DNA of 48,201 bases from assembly GCF_900243075.1 (NCBI RefSeq), contig NZ_OEZH01000005.1, forward strand, positions 1 to 48,201, in the 5' to 3' direction. The position numbers were made by a program, and so were the translations under genes. Under the pieces are notes generated by a model, which was given only the letters and a program-made list of their open reading frames with translations, searched no databases and was not told the DNA's origin. Below are positions 9,378-17,910 of the stretch, in pieces; within the stretch, counting starts at the first letter, position 1, and the number at the start of each line of letters is the position of its first letter. This DNA is from Clostridioides difficile. Its GTDB lineage: Bacteria; Bacillota; Clostridia; Peptostreptococcales; Peptostreptococcaceae.

Positions 9378-10634
9378 TTATATTTGTTGTAAAATTAATT
9401 GAATATATGTTGAAATTGTAGTCATTACTATTCCTATCAGTGCTTCATATGGAATTAATTTAAATCTTTCTCCTATATCCATATTTATACTACCTGAACT
9501 GGTATGAAACAATGAACCATGTGGTAACTGCTCAAACACACTAGAACCAGCATTGATTATTGATGCACCTGAAACTGGCGATAGACCACCATTTAATATG
9601 GCATCAGAAAAAGTAGATGATGCTATAGTGGCGCCAGCTGTTGATGATGCAGTTGCCAATGACATAAGTATGCCTGAAATTGGTGCTAATAAAAATTGTG
9701 GCATATTTAAAAATTGTAGGATACTTATTGTACTCTGTTGTAATTCAGACATCTGTATAATTCCTGCAATAGTCCCTGTTCCAAGTAATAATATACATAC
9801 TCCTTGCATCTTAGATAATCCAAAAGCCAAATATTCTCTTGAATTGTTCAGATTTCCTGTGGCAATTAGAGTTACCATTCCTCCTATTGGAAGAGCTATC
9901 ATTGGGTCTATAACTATAGGAGATACATTTCCCAAAAACAACAATAATATAGCTACAATTGGACCACATAATGATTTAAATAAACTTGGTAAATCATCTC
10001 TTTGCTCTAAGATTTCATATGATTCTATTTTATTCCCTCTCTTTATTAATATACTAGCTAAGATAACTGTAGTCACAACTCCAACGATTGCTGGAATTAT
10101 ATTAGAAATCATAACACTAGATAGGTTGACTGAAAAATTTCCTGCCACTGCTATAGTATTTGGATTTGGTGATACTATATTACCTGCTTTACCTCCTCCT
10201 AACATGGCTAATAGTATTGATAATTTAGAATAATTTAATTTTCTACCTATATATAATCCTATAGGTGCTACAGTTATTATAGATACATCCAAATTTACTC
10301 CTACCCCAGCAAGTACCATGGTTGAAATAGCAATTGAAAGCAAAGCTCTCTTTTCACCAAATATTTTTACAATCTGTTCTGATATCTTATCTACTGCCCC
10401 TGTTTTTATTAGACTTCCAGCTAATACACCTGATGCCAAAGCTCTAAGAATTGATGGTGAGATATTCATAGCTCCAGTTGCCATAAAATCTACAGTTTGT
10501 GTTATATTTGCTCCTCCAACTAATCCTCCAATAAATGCTCCTAACATTAAACTATATACAGCTTGAAATTTTTTTATAATTAAAATAATTGCTACTAATA
10601 AGCCAAATATAGCTCCAAAAGTTGTTATTTGCAT
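9378..10634 (-). CDS. GntP-family permease
   Basis: This is a polytopic membrane protein of about 418 residues with roughly 12 hydrophobic segments. The family pattern is seen in the N-terminal half (FGAIFGLLVAIILIIKKF, AMLGGGKAGN, SPNPNTIAVA). GntP members are H+ symporters for gluconate and other small organic acids, so the substrate here is unknown. The start was set at 10634: AGGAGGGG lies 6 bases upstream, while the longer ORF's ATG at 10652 lies ahead of this site. It is 77 bases upstream of the sensor kinase on the same strand, and probably imports the compound used by the grdEB-like reductase. The promoter is at 10694-10722. Confidence 0.88.
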   Translation of the reverse strand: MQITTFGAIFGLLVAIILIIKKFQAVYSLMLGAFIGGLVGGANITQTVDFMATGAMNISPSILRALASGVLAGSLIKTGAVDKISEQIVKIFGEKRALLSIAISTMVLAGVGVNLDVSIITVAPIGLYIGRKLNYSKLSILLAMLGGGKAGNIVSPNPNTIAVAGNFSVNLSSVMISNIIPAIVGVVTTVILASILIKRGNKIESYEILEQRDDLPSLFKSLCGPIVAILLLFLGNVSPIVIDPMIALPIGGMVTLIATGNLNNSREYLAFGLSKMQGVCILLLGTGTIAGIIQMSELQQSTISILQFLNMPQFLLAPISGILMSLATASSTAGATIASSTFSDAILNGGLSPVSGASIINAGSSVFEQLPHGSLFHTSSGSINMDIGERFKLIPYEALIGIVMTTISTYIQLILQQI

Positions 10635-10693
10635 AATATCCCCTCCTATCATAAGTTAATTATTTTTTACTTAATTTAATTTTATTTAAATAT

Positions 10694-10722
10694 ATTTTAA
10701 GTATTCTGTATTCACTTGTCAA
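10694..10722 (-). promoter_or_regulatory. Sigma-A promoter of the GntP permease gene
   Basis: The minus strand has TTGACA (10722-10717), a 17-base spacer and TAAAAT (10699-10694), about 60 bases before the permease start. It faces away from the XRE-cupin gene, whose start is at 10866. That regulator may act in this shared region, but no operator could be defined. Confidence 0.7.
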
Positions 10723-10865
10723 TTATATTTTAATTTATTCAATTATATTGAACATTATTTTTTCAAATTTTTATTCTATGTGTTATAATAACTTCATACT
10801 ATATAATCTTTTTACTTGATTATTTTAAGTTAATATTTTTAAAATGAAAAAGAGAGGATATTCAT

Positions 10866-11411
10866 ATGAATGATTTAAATTTAGGAGAAAAAATAGCTGA
10901 AGTTCGAAAAAAACAAAACTTAAGTATTCGAGATTTAGCAAAACTAGCTGATGTTACGCCATCATTATTAAGCCAAATAGAAAGAGGTCTTGCTAATCCA
11001 TCTGTAAATTCATTAAAATCTATAGCCTCTTCTCTAAACGTTCCTTTATTTACATTTTTTGTATCTGAGGTAGATAAAAAAAGCTTGATAGTAAGACATG
11101 ATAGTAGAAAAAAAGTTATTTTACCTGGAAGCAAAGATGTTGTATATGAAATTTTAATTCCAGACTCTAGTGGTAATTTAGAATTTGCAATTATGGATTT
11201 AGCTCCAAACACTTCTTCTTGTATTGATAGAATTACTCATAATGGTGACGAAATCGCATATGTTCTAGAGGGAGAAGTTAAACTTTTTATGGATGATGAT
11301 GAATTTACTTTATTCAAAGGGGATAGTGTGAAGGTTCCTTTAGGAACAAAACATAAATGGCAAAATGATTCAAATAGTGAAAGCAAAGTAATTTTTGCAG
11401 TCATCTTATAA
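10866..11411 (+). CDS. XRE-family transcriptional regulator with cupin domain
   Basis: This 181-residue protein has an N-terminal helix-turn-helix (about 7-62, IRDLAKLADVTPSLLSQIERG) and a C-terminal cupin barrel (about 105-180, with DEIAYVLEGEVKLF and VPLGTKHKWQND) that in the family binds a small ligand. The domain order matches the SinR/PuuR-like XRE-cupin regulators, which often control transport and use of amines or amino acids. The ATG has GAGAGG upstream. A TATAAT box lies near 10790. The gene is divergent from the GntP permease, which makes that operon a reasonable target. It is followed 13 bases later by a HAD phosphatase. Confidence 0.9.
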   Translation: MNDLNLGEKIAEVRKKQNLSIRDLAKLADVTPSLLSQIERGLANPSVNSLKSIASSLNVPLFTFFVSEVDKKSLIVRHDSRKKVILPGSKDVVYEILIPDSSGNLEFAIMDLAPNTSSCIDRITHNGDEIAYVLEGEVKLFMDDDEFTLFKGDSVKVPLGTKHKWQNDSNSESKVIFAVIL

Positions 11412-11424
11412 AGGAATAAATCCT

Positions 11425-12111
11425 ATGAAAACATATAAATTTATATTTTTTGATGCAGATGACACTTTATTTGATTTTAAAAAGAGTGAATCACATGCTT
11501 TTAAAAAACTTCTATCTGAATTTGATTTAGAACTTAATTTCGAAAAGTATATAAAGGTATATAAAAATATAAGTGATAAGCTTTGGTTTGACCTTGAAAA
11601 AAATATTATAACTTTGAATGAGCTTAAATTGCTTAGATTTGAACTTTTTGCAGATGAAATGAAATTAGATGTTGACTCTAGAACTCTTAGCAAAATGTAC
11701 TTAAATTTTTTAGGTGAATGTACTTTCTTAATTCCAGGCGCAATTGACATATTATCATATCTTAAAGGAAAGTATACAATCATTATAATAACAAATGGAA
11801 TTTCTGAAGTTCAAAAGAAAAGACTTGAAAAGTCAAAAATAAAAGAATATATTGATGGAATAGTTGTATCTGAAGAATTAAAAATATCAAAACCAAATCC
11901 TGAAATATTTAAATATGCGCTCAAAAAGTTTAAGTGCCATGATAAATCTTCTGCTTTGATGATTGGTGATAGCTTAACATCAGACATCTTAGGTGGAATA
12001 AATTCAGAAATAGATACTTGTTGGTTAAATTCTAATAGCATCATAAATCACACTAATCATATACCAACTTATGAAATAAATACTCTTCTTGAATTGAAGA
12101 AACTATTATAA
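11425..12111 (+). CDS. HAD-superfamily hydrolase, YjjG-like
   Basis: This is a 228-residue HAD phosphatase. Motif I is FFDADDTLFDF with the nucleophile Asp10 and general acid Asp12. Motif II is the ITNG segment. Motif III/IV is SKPNPEIFKYALKKF followed by MIGDSLTSDILGG. This layout fits the YjjG/pyrimidine 5'-nucleotidase subgroup, which dephosphorylates nucleotides and related small phosphates. The start was taken at the ATG at 11425 behind AAAGGA, 13 bases after the XRE-cupin stop, rather than the longer frame that overlaps that gene. The two are probably co-transcribed. The actual substrate is unknown. Confidence 0.88.
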   Translation: MKTYKFIFFDADDTLFDFKKSESHAFKKLLSEFDLELNFEKYIKVYKNISDKLWFDLEKNIITLNELKLLRFELFADEMKLDVDSRTLSKMYLNFLGECTFLIPGAIDILSYLKGKYTIIIITNGISEVQKKRLEKSKIKEYIDGIVVSEELKISKPNPEIFKYALKKFKCHDKSSALMIGDSLTSDILGGINSEIDTCWLNSNSIINHTNHIPTYEINTLLELKKLL

Positions 12112-12146
12112 CTTGTAACTCTGTGCATATCAAATAGAATATTATT

Positions 12147-12198
12147 TTGCAATAATTTTTTTAGTTTATAGATATCATAACTAAAAAAATTATTGCAA
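12147..12198. terminator. Bidirectional terminator between convergent genes
   Basis: There is a perfect 20-base-pair stem (12147-12166 with 12179-12198) and a 12-base loop. It is rich in T and A, so either strand shows a T-rich 3' arm. It separates the HAD gene (plus) from the MetH-activation-like gene (minus), which converge here. Confidence 0.75.
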
Positions 12199-12234
12199 TT
12201 GACACACAAAACAAATTTTAATCGTAAAAACTAG

Positions 12235-12855
12235 CTAAAAACATTTTTTAGGACATTTACTGCATCTTGATTCTAAATTTTCTTCATCTCCCATTAAAAT
12301 AAGCATTGCAACGCTCTTTATGGGTGATAGTTGATGATAATCATTGATTTCTATTTCTACACTTTTATATTTATTTTTTATATAGTTGTAAATATCCTTT
12401 TGTTTCTCTACTTCAAAATCTTTATCTCCTGGATATATTTCATATGATATGTTGAGATTACTATATTTTTCTTTCAAGCACATTTTTATTTTCTCATTAG
12501 TACAGTCTAAACATACTACGCCTATTTTGTCCAAAGCTAATCCTGCCATCATATTGCAATTTTCCATATAATCATTCATCTTGATGTCAATTTTATCTCC
12601 TATTGTGTATAATATAGCAAATGCTTTTTTACACTCTTTAGGCATTTTATCAACATCAACCTCACTTATATATACCTTGATATCTAAAATATCAGTTATA
12701 TTTTTTATTTCTCTTTCAACTGTTTCACTAATTGTATCTGGAGCTTTTCTATTTCCATACCCCAAAAACTTTAACACAATATTCTTGTCTATAAAAATAT
12801 CTTCTAAATTTACAGATTCTAAAAAAGATTTATTTTCATTACTATTACAATTCAT
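12235..12855 (-). CDS. Vitamin B12-dependent methionine synthase activation-domain protein
   Basis: This protein of about 206 residues resembles the stand-alone MetH activation domain. Features seen are VLKFLGYG near the N-terminus, SYEIYPGDKDFEVEKQKDIYNYI, LSPIKSVAMLI, and a C-terminal Cys cluster C-S-K-C-P-K-K-C. In MetH this domain binds S-adenosylmethionine for reductive methylation of inactive cob(II)alamin. The start was put at the ATG at 12855 (AGGA about 9 bases upstream), which overlaps the UroD-like methyltransferase by 11 bases. It is the third gene of the corrinoid operon and probably reactivates that corrinoid protein. The Cys cluster may hold a metal or Fe-S centre; this is inference. 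Confidence 0.8.
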   Translation of the reverse strand: MNCNSNENKSFLESVNLEDIFIDKNIVLKFLGYGNRKAPDTISETVEREIKNITDILDIKVYISEVDVDKMPKECKKAFAILYTIGDKIDIKMNDYMENCNMMAGLALDKIGVVCLDCTNEKIKMCLKEKYSNLNISYEIYPGDKDFEVEKQKDIYNYIKNKYKSVEIEINDYHQLSPIKSVAMLILMGDEENLESRCSKCPKKCF

Positions 12856-13867
12856 TAATATCAATCCTATCTAGTTCTTTATAACTAATTCTTCCTGCTT
12901 TTATAGCTGCTTGTAAATTTTCTACTGGAGTAGTATTTAAACAGTTACATCCAAAGTCACATAAGAAATTGTCATATCCTCTCATCTTCTTTAATAGCTT
13001 TAGCGTCTCTCTTCTAATTTTATCTGGGTTAGAGCGTCCAAGAAGTTTTATTGGGTCTAAGTTACCAATCAACACTATATCTCTAGGAATCATTGGTGCA
13101 ATTTCTTCATAATCTAAAATTTGGTCTAAACTTACTGCATCTATATTACAATTTAACATATTATCTAATAATTCTCTGGTATCTCCACATATATGCATAC
13201 CTTTCCAACAATCAAGTTCGTCATAGATTTTATTTAAATTTTTTACTATATATTCATCAAATCTATCTTTACTTAAGGTTACTGATGTTGGTTCTGCTAT
13301 TGAAATATATTTTGCTCCTGCTTTATTTGCAGCTACAGCATATCTTCTTACCAATTCAGTTGTAAATTCTAATAACTCCTCCACAAATTTTTTATCAGTT
13401 ATTATACACCTCAAAAGTTGTGTGGCTCCAGCTAATTGACCTGCAAGTGTAAATGGACCTTGTATAGACTCATATAGTGGTTTTTTTATACTTTTTGATA
13501 TAAGTGATAAGCTTTCTATATTTAGTGGCATACGTCCACTGGTATAAGGGTCTGGAACATCTAATTTTCTTAATTTTTCCCTGTCAGTTATAGTATGAGT
13601 TAATACACTTGGGAAATCATAATCTGGTCTCAATGTCTCTAAACCCAGAGTTTCACAAAATGTAATCCCATCACAGAATGAGTATATAAAGTCTGATTCA
13701 AAATACTCGTCCATAGTTTTTGCTAATTCTAATTGTATATCTACACTATCATACACTTCATATGCCTTTTTATTTATTAAAAATAATCCATTTGTTCCCA
13801 TATCAGGCAGAAAAAAACCTCTATCTTCACTATTTATATATTGAAGTAAAGTCATATCTGAAAACAT
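12845..13867 (-). CDS. UroD-family corrinoid methyltransferase
   Basis: This 340-residue protein belongs to the uroporphyrinogen decarboxylase-like superfamily, in the branch used as methylcobamide methyltransferases (MtbA/MtaA/CmuA-like). Seen are SIQGPFTLAGQLAG, ISIAEPTSVTLS, MHICGDTRELLDN with the His and Cys typical of the Zn site, and CDFGCNCLNTTPVENLQAA near the C-terminus. Its ATG abuts the TAA of the corrinoid protein gene, and its end overlaps the MetH-activation-like gene, so the three are one operon. True heme synthesis UroD is unlikely because of the company it keeps. The methyl donor and acceptor are unknown. Confidence 0.88.
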   Translation of the reverse strand: MFSDMTLLQYINSEDRGFFLPDMGTNGLFLINKKAYEVYDSVDIQLELAKTMDEYFESDFIYSFCDGITFCETLGLETLRPDYDFPSVLTHTITDREKLRKLDVPDPYTSGRMPLNIESLSLISKSIKKPLYESIQGPFTLAGQLAGATQLLRCIITDKKFVEELLEFTTELVRRYAVAANKAGAKYISIAEPTSVTLSKDRFDEYIVKNLNKIYDELDCWKGMHICGDTRELLDNMLNCNIDAVSLDQILDYEEIAPMIPRDIVLIGNLDPIKLLGRSNPDKIRRETLKLLKKMRGYDNFLCDFGCNCLNTTPVENLQAAIKAGRISYKELDRIDINEL

Positions 13868-14047
13868 TTAAACTTCACCTCCTATAAGTTTGTCTATTAA
13901 TTTAACTGCTTTTGGAGCATTTGAACTGTATCCATCTGCTCCTATTTCTTCTGCAAACTCCATACTTACAGGACCTCCACCAATTATTACTTTTGGTCTT
14001 TTATCTATCTTAATCCTATTAAGCTCGTCTATAACTGATTTCATATT
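13868..14047 (-). CDS. Corrinoid protein, 3' exon (residues 154-212)
   Basis: This is the second part of a B12-binding methyl-carrier gene split by a group II intron. It reads N-M-K-S-V-I-D-E-L at its start, then KVIIGGGPVSMEFAEEIGADGY, the last strand and helix of the Rossmann-like cobalamin domain, and ends at TAA just before the UroD-like ATG. Joined in frame to 17325-17783 it gives a 212-residue protein, the usual length for MtaC/MttC-like carriers. Without intron splicing this part has no start signal. It therefore depends on the ribozyme above it. Confidence 0.85.
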   Translation of the reverse strand, partial: NMKSVIDELNRIKIDKRPKVIIGGGPVSMEFAEEIGADGYSSNAPKAVKLIDKLIGGEV

Positions 14048-14149
14048 ATAGCAATAGGTAAGAGTTTGATGCTATCTCCGTCTTTTCCCCTGCTCCACAC
14101 CGTACGTGAAACTTTCATTTCATACGGCGTTCCATCAATTTTTCATCAC

Positions 14150-15994
14150 TCAAATTAATTCATTTCCAATTATTTTACGATATTTATTCACTTTCTTAAT
14201 CTCTTGATTCATTAAACCTGATTTTTCTAAATAAAATTGTATTGTTTCTGGTTTTATTGCATGTATAAGTTTATGTATATAAGGTGTTACAAGAATTAAG
14301 TTTTTATAATTATCATTACCACCTAGATTTAAAGGTACAACATGGTGAACTTCCATATTTTCATCTAGTGGAAATCCACTTATTTGACACAATCCTAATT
14401 GTGATGAGTACCTTGATAATCGGTTATCATTATATTCAACACTTCTGTTAGATACAGGGTTGTGTGTTAAGTATGCCATTAAATTTCTATCTATGTAACC
14501 TAGTTTAGCATGTATAAAATTCCGTCCCTCTGCTGTGTAGTTCGTTATAGATTGCTTAAACATGTAAGGGGGAAAGGTTTTAATTCCTGTTAATGGATAG
14601 ACTGCTTGTTTTAATACAAAGAGTTCTTTACCTTTGTAATTTCCATATTTATTTATATATTCATAAGACTTTATACCTGTTTTAGATTTAAGTTGATTCA
14701 AGCGATTTTTAAAACTTAAAGAAAGACTATATCTTATTCTATCAAAATCTCTATATACATCACTAGCTATTTTGTAGTAATTATGAGAACCAGCAATAAT
14801 TTTATTCAACAAATATACATTTTTGTTAATTGGATATTGTTTTAATATTATTAATTGATTCTTTATATTACTAATAACCTGTGATTTTGCTTTATCTGTC
14901 ATACTTGTATAAACAACATATTTATTGTTTTTCTTAATAGCCCTTATGTTAAACCCTAGAAATTCCGAGTTTGAACGTCTAACATCTGTAATTTTAGACT
15001 TTTCTAGACTGATTTCAAGTCCCAATCTTTCCTTCAACCATTGTTTTGTTGCTATAAAAGTTCTGTTTGCATGATTGAAATTTTTACATAAGATTTTGAA
15101 GTCATCAGCATATCGAACTATATACATTTCTTTTAGATTTGTATTTCTTAATGCTCTGTATTGATTACTTAACGTTGAATACTTATGTTGTTTTGATTCA
15201 TATGTTTGCCATTGGTTACTAATCCACCAATCTAATTCATTAAGAACAATATTTGATAATAATGGAGATAATATCCCACCTTGAGGTACTCCTTTAGTTG
15301 GTATACCTATTCCTTCAACTTCTGCTTTTAGCATTGCACTGATAATGCTTAAAACTTTCTTATCTCTAATTCCTATTGACCACATTTGTTTTAACAACTT
15401 ACTATGATTAACAGTATCAAAGAAACTTTTGATGTCTATGTCTACAGCCATATACATCTTTTCAAGATTGATTTTCTTCATCATATATGCTATTGCATGT
15501 TCTGCACTTCGGTTCGGTCTAAAACCGTAACTATGTGGATGAAACTTTGCTTCACATATAGGTTCTAGAACTTGCTTTATACATTGTTGAATCAGTCTAT
15601 CTTCAATACAAGGGATGCCCAATGGTCTCATTTTTCCATTAGATTTCGGAATTTCAACCCTACGGACTTTTTGGGGTCTGTAGTTATTAAGTCTAGCCTT
15701 AATGTATTTTAGATATTCTTCTGTAGGTTTATTATTCCAATGTTTTATATTATGCCTATTAGTCCCTGGTGTCATACTTCCTTTATTTCTTTTGATTGTC
15801 CTATATGCCAATAGTATATTTTCATCACTGCAAATAATATTGTATAGATTTTTGAATTTGCTTCCTGCCTTACTTTGCTTATACAAGTTATCGAATATGT
15901 GTTGCATATTGTAATACTCATTATATCTTAGTGTATCTTTCTTTAAAGGTTTTAAATCCTTATTAATTATAGCTTTCGTATCTGTATTATACAT
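14150..15994 (-). CDS. ltrA: Group II intron reverse transcriptase/maturase (LtrA-type)
   Basis: This 614-residue intron-encoded protein looks complete. The reverse transcriptase domain (about 60-360) has the active-site YADD at 295-298 and the PQGGILSPLLSN block near 238. A maturase X region follows (about 380-480). The C-terminal HNH endonuclease is at about 535-580 (C536, H550-H551, and a His at 574/578). It helps splice the intron RNA and copies it into new DNA sites. AAGGAG lies 16 bases before the ATG, a rather long spacing. The stop lies just before domain V, as expected for a gene in domain IV. No frameshift was seen, so the intron may be active. Confidence 0.95.
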   Translation of the reverse strand: MYNTDTKAIINKDLKPLKKDTLRYNEYYNMQHIFDNLYKQSKAGSKFKNLYNIICSDENILLAYRTIKRNKGSMTPGTNRHNIKHWNNKPTEEYLKYIKARLNNYRPQKVRRVEIPKSNGKMRPLGIPCIEDRLIQQCIKQVLEPICEAKFHPHSYGFRPNRSAEHAIAYMMKKINLEKMYMAVDIDIKSFFDTVNHSKLLKQMWSIGIRDKKVLSIISAMLKAEVEGIGIPTKGVPQGGILSPLLSNIVLNELDWWISNQWQTYESKQHKYSTLSNQYRALRNTNLKEMYIVRYADDFKILCKNFNHANRTFIATKQWLKERLGLEISLEKSKITDVRRSNSEFLGFNIRAIKKNNKYVVYTSMTDKAKSQVISNIKNQLIILKQYPINKNVYLLNKIIAGSHNYYKIASDVYRDFDRIRYSLSLSFKNRLNQLKSKTGIKSYEYINKYGNYKGKELFVLKQAVYPLTGIKTFPPYMFKQSITNYTAEGRNFIHAKLGYIDRNLMAYLTHNPVSNRSVEYNDNRLSRYSSQLGLCQISGFPLDENMEVHHVVPLNLGGNDNYKNLILVTPYIHKLIHAIKPETIQFYLEKSGLMNQEIKKVNKYRKIIGNELI

Positions 15995-16217
15995 TGATTA
16001 GGTCGATTATCTCCTTTATATATATTTGTAAGGAATATAATCTTTCTTAGTCTTACGTTGAACCCTAAAGTAAATTTGAATTAATTTGATATTTTTGAAT
16101 AGTTGACTTGAGCCTATCCCTCCACCACTTATTATCATGGTTTCTTAGGTACTGTGGCTCTACTCTCATTGGTATGAATTTAGGTTATATTAGAATTGTT
16201 TTCATTTTAGATTTATT

Positions 16218-16256
16218 AAGATTTATATGGGACTAATGAAATCCCACATAAATCTT
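16218..16256 (-). terminator. Hairpin after the small intron ORF
   Basis: There is a nearly perfect 15-base stem (AAGATTTATATGGGA with its complement, one G-T pair), closing a loop of about 9 bases. It lies about 45 bases after the stop of the 57-residue ORF. The T run after it on the minus strand is weak, so it could be a terminator of the inner transcript or a structural element. Confidence 0.5.
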
Positions 16257-16298
16257 TATTAGTATACTAACATGTTATTAATAATTATTTACATTATG

Positions 16299-16472
16299 CT
16301 ATTTGTTTTTGCTATAAGTGTGCATCAGTTGTGTTACTAGTCCTAACCTACAATTTGATGCTGCTTTAGCACTTGTCCAATGTATAGGTTTACCTTTTTT
16401 ATAGAATTGACATTCGAATTTATCAAATATCACTCCTTTTTCTGGATTGCCTATTAGTTCCCATCTATTCAT
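16299..16472 (-). CDS. Small 57-residue ORF carried inside the intron
   Basis: The ORF starts MNRWELIGNPEKG and ends HTYSKNK. It is hydrophilic and basic, with no membrane helix or known motif that I recognise. AAAGGAG lies 9 bases before this ATG; the longer frame to 16520 has no such site. A sigma-A promoter lies 170 bases upstream (16641-16669) and a hairpin lies downstream, so it looks like an independent transcription unit within the intron. It sits between the catalytic 5' domains and the reverse transcriptase gene. The function is unknown; a DNA- or RNA-binding role would be a guess. Confidence 0.55.
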   Translation of the reverse strand: MNRWELIGNPEKGVIFDKFECQFYKKGKPIHWTSAKAASNCRLGLVTQLMHTYSKNK

Positions 16473-16640
16473 TGTTGCTTCACTCCTTTCTTTTTGGAAT
16501 GAATACAGTACTGTACACATGTGTTAACTCTCTATTGTCTGTGGTCTATGCTGTCTAACCATCTCATGTTCTTATAATAGATTGAACCATAATATCTATA
16601 AAGGGTTGCTAATCCTTTATAATTTCGATAATACCCATTT

Positions 16641-16669
16641 ATTATAGCATAGTGTTTCTTAATATACAA
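16641..16669 (-). promoter_or_regulatory. Sigma-A promoter inside the group II intron
   Basis: The minus strand reads TTGTAT (16669-16664), a 17-base spacer and a consensus TATAAT (16646-16641). It points at the 57-residue ORF and then at the reverse transcriptase gene. It would give expression of both from inside the intron, independent of the host operon. Confidence 0.7.
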
Positions 16670-17324
16670 TATGTTTTTCCTAAAATTTTCCAAATTTCCC
16701 TAAAAATGTTTCTTAGGTTGTCAAAAACCTCCACATTACCAACTTTCCACGTTCCGATAATTCTATCTTTACATATAAACTTAGGTCTATCCTATAGTAC
16801 TGTCTTAACAATATTGCCTATAACAATATAAGGTATTTCATAACGGAAATTCTTACTTTACCTCTAAGACTACCCCTTTGGGGTCATTCACATTTCTATG
16901 AATTCTACGTTTAGTACCGTACATTCGGATATTCGTCAGTGCTTCTTACGCACTATTCTAACCATATTTATTTTATAGATGCCCGACATATCTCATGCTT
17001 GACTTAATTAAAAGCCCCATTTCCTGTTTCTCTATAGATTCTATAAGTAAGGTTCAGTCCAGTAGAACCTAGTCACACGACATAGCGAATCATATAGAGC
17101 CTTAGGACATAATCTCTGCCGTCTTCACCGAGCTTTTAACCCCTGTACTTTGACTTACAGACGCTAATCGGAGTATCAGCATTAGCCCTTCAAGGCGTTA
17201 CCCTATCATTTGACTAATCGAATTATCAGTTCATTAACGTAAACCTTTAATGAAGCATATTTCATCCCCAAATCCTCCTTTGATTCGTTAATGGTTAGTC
17301 TTTTCAACTAACAACATGTCGCAC

Positions 17325-17783
17325 TTCCATCGTAGTTGTCATCATTGAAGATAAGCCTATTATATCTACATTGTTTTTTATAGCTTCTTCTATTATATCT
17401 TTACTTTTTCTATTTACACCTAAGTCAATAACTTTATATCCAGTGGCTTCTACCATTACTTTTACAATATTTTTTCCTATCTCATGAGTATCTCCTTCTA
17501 CTACAGACATTAGAATTACTCCCTTTGATTTTTGCTTTACTTTTCCAGTTTTTTTCAAAAGATTAATACCTTTATTTAATGCATCTGTACATACTATAAC
17601 TTCTGAAAGATAGTATTCTTTATTCTCAAATTTATCTAAAGCTCCTATCATACCTTTATTTAAACCATATTCATAAATATCTTCCACATCAATATTTTTA
17701 TTTATAGCAATTTTCACTAAATTTTCTATATTATCTACACCCATATTTAATATACATTCTGCTATATTATCAAGTATGTCCAT
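17325..17783 (-). CDS. Corrinoid protein, 5' exon (residues 1-153)
   Basis: This is the first part of a methyltransferase corrinoid protein. The N-terminal helical cap domain is at residues 1-85. The cobalamin-binding domain starts at about 88 and has GDTHEIGKNI, with D98-x-H100-x-x-G103, where the His is the lower cobalt ligand. The frame runs into the intron at Glu153 and would add only a few foreign residues (VRHVVS) before a stop, giving a protein lacking the last third of the B12 domain. After splicing it continues at 14047. The carrier would shuttle a methyl group between a substrate-specific methyltransferase and the UroD-like enzyme downstream. The substrate-specific partner is not in this window. 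Confidence 0.85.
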
Positions 17784-17910
17784 ATAATACTCATCCCTTC
17801 TAATTCCTTACAAAATTTCTTTTTTAATATACAATAATTTCTGTTATTTAATAAGAGCTAACTTTAGGTATTAATTCACATTTACTTAATACATTCTAAA
17901 AGTACAACAA

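Larger units (their letters stand above)
16140..16718. repeat. 11-base direct repeats flanking an inner segment of the intron
   Basis: GTTTCTTAGGT occurs at 16140-16150 and again at 16708-16718. The 568 bases from 16151 to 16718 hold a promoter, a 57-codon ORF and a hairpin. Without them the intron would be about 2.7 kb, a normal size. The simplest reading is an insertion with target duplication in domain III/IV of the ribozyme. No terminal inverted repeats were found, so the kind of element is unknown. Confidence 0.5.
14048..17324 (-). mobile_element. Group II intron inserted in the corrinoid protein gene
   Basis: On the minus strand the element starts with GTGCGAC at 17324, the group II 5' signature. 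It carries a reverse transcriptase gene, then a domain V hairpin at 14132-14096 (CCGTATGAAA..GAAAG..TTTCACGTACGG) and a domain VI-like end with CTTACCTATTGCTAT at 14048. Removing 14048-17324 joins the exons in frame (Glu153-Asn154), which supports the boundaries. It is 3277 bases long, above the 2.5-2.8 kb usual for introns with such a gene. The excess matches an inner 568-base segment flanked by an 11-base direct repeat. Confidence 0.9.

Noticed and set aside
9553-10233. Long plus-strand frame opposite the GntP permease
   Set aside because: It is the antisense shadow of a clear membrane protein gene and has no ribosome site or family features.
12845-13867. Heme-synthesis uroporphyrinogen decarboxylase
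   Set aside because: It is packed between a corrinoid protein gene and a MetH-activation-like gene; the His/Cys pattern fits corrinoid methyltransferases.
16045-16167. Short open frame (about 34 codons, starting M-R-V-E-P-Q) between the 57-residue ORF and the reverse transcriptase
   Set aside because: It has no ribosome site, overlaps the direct repeat and probably lies in structured ribozyme sequence.
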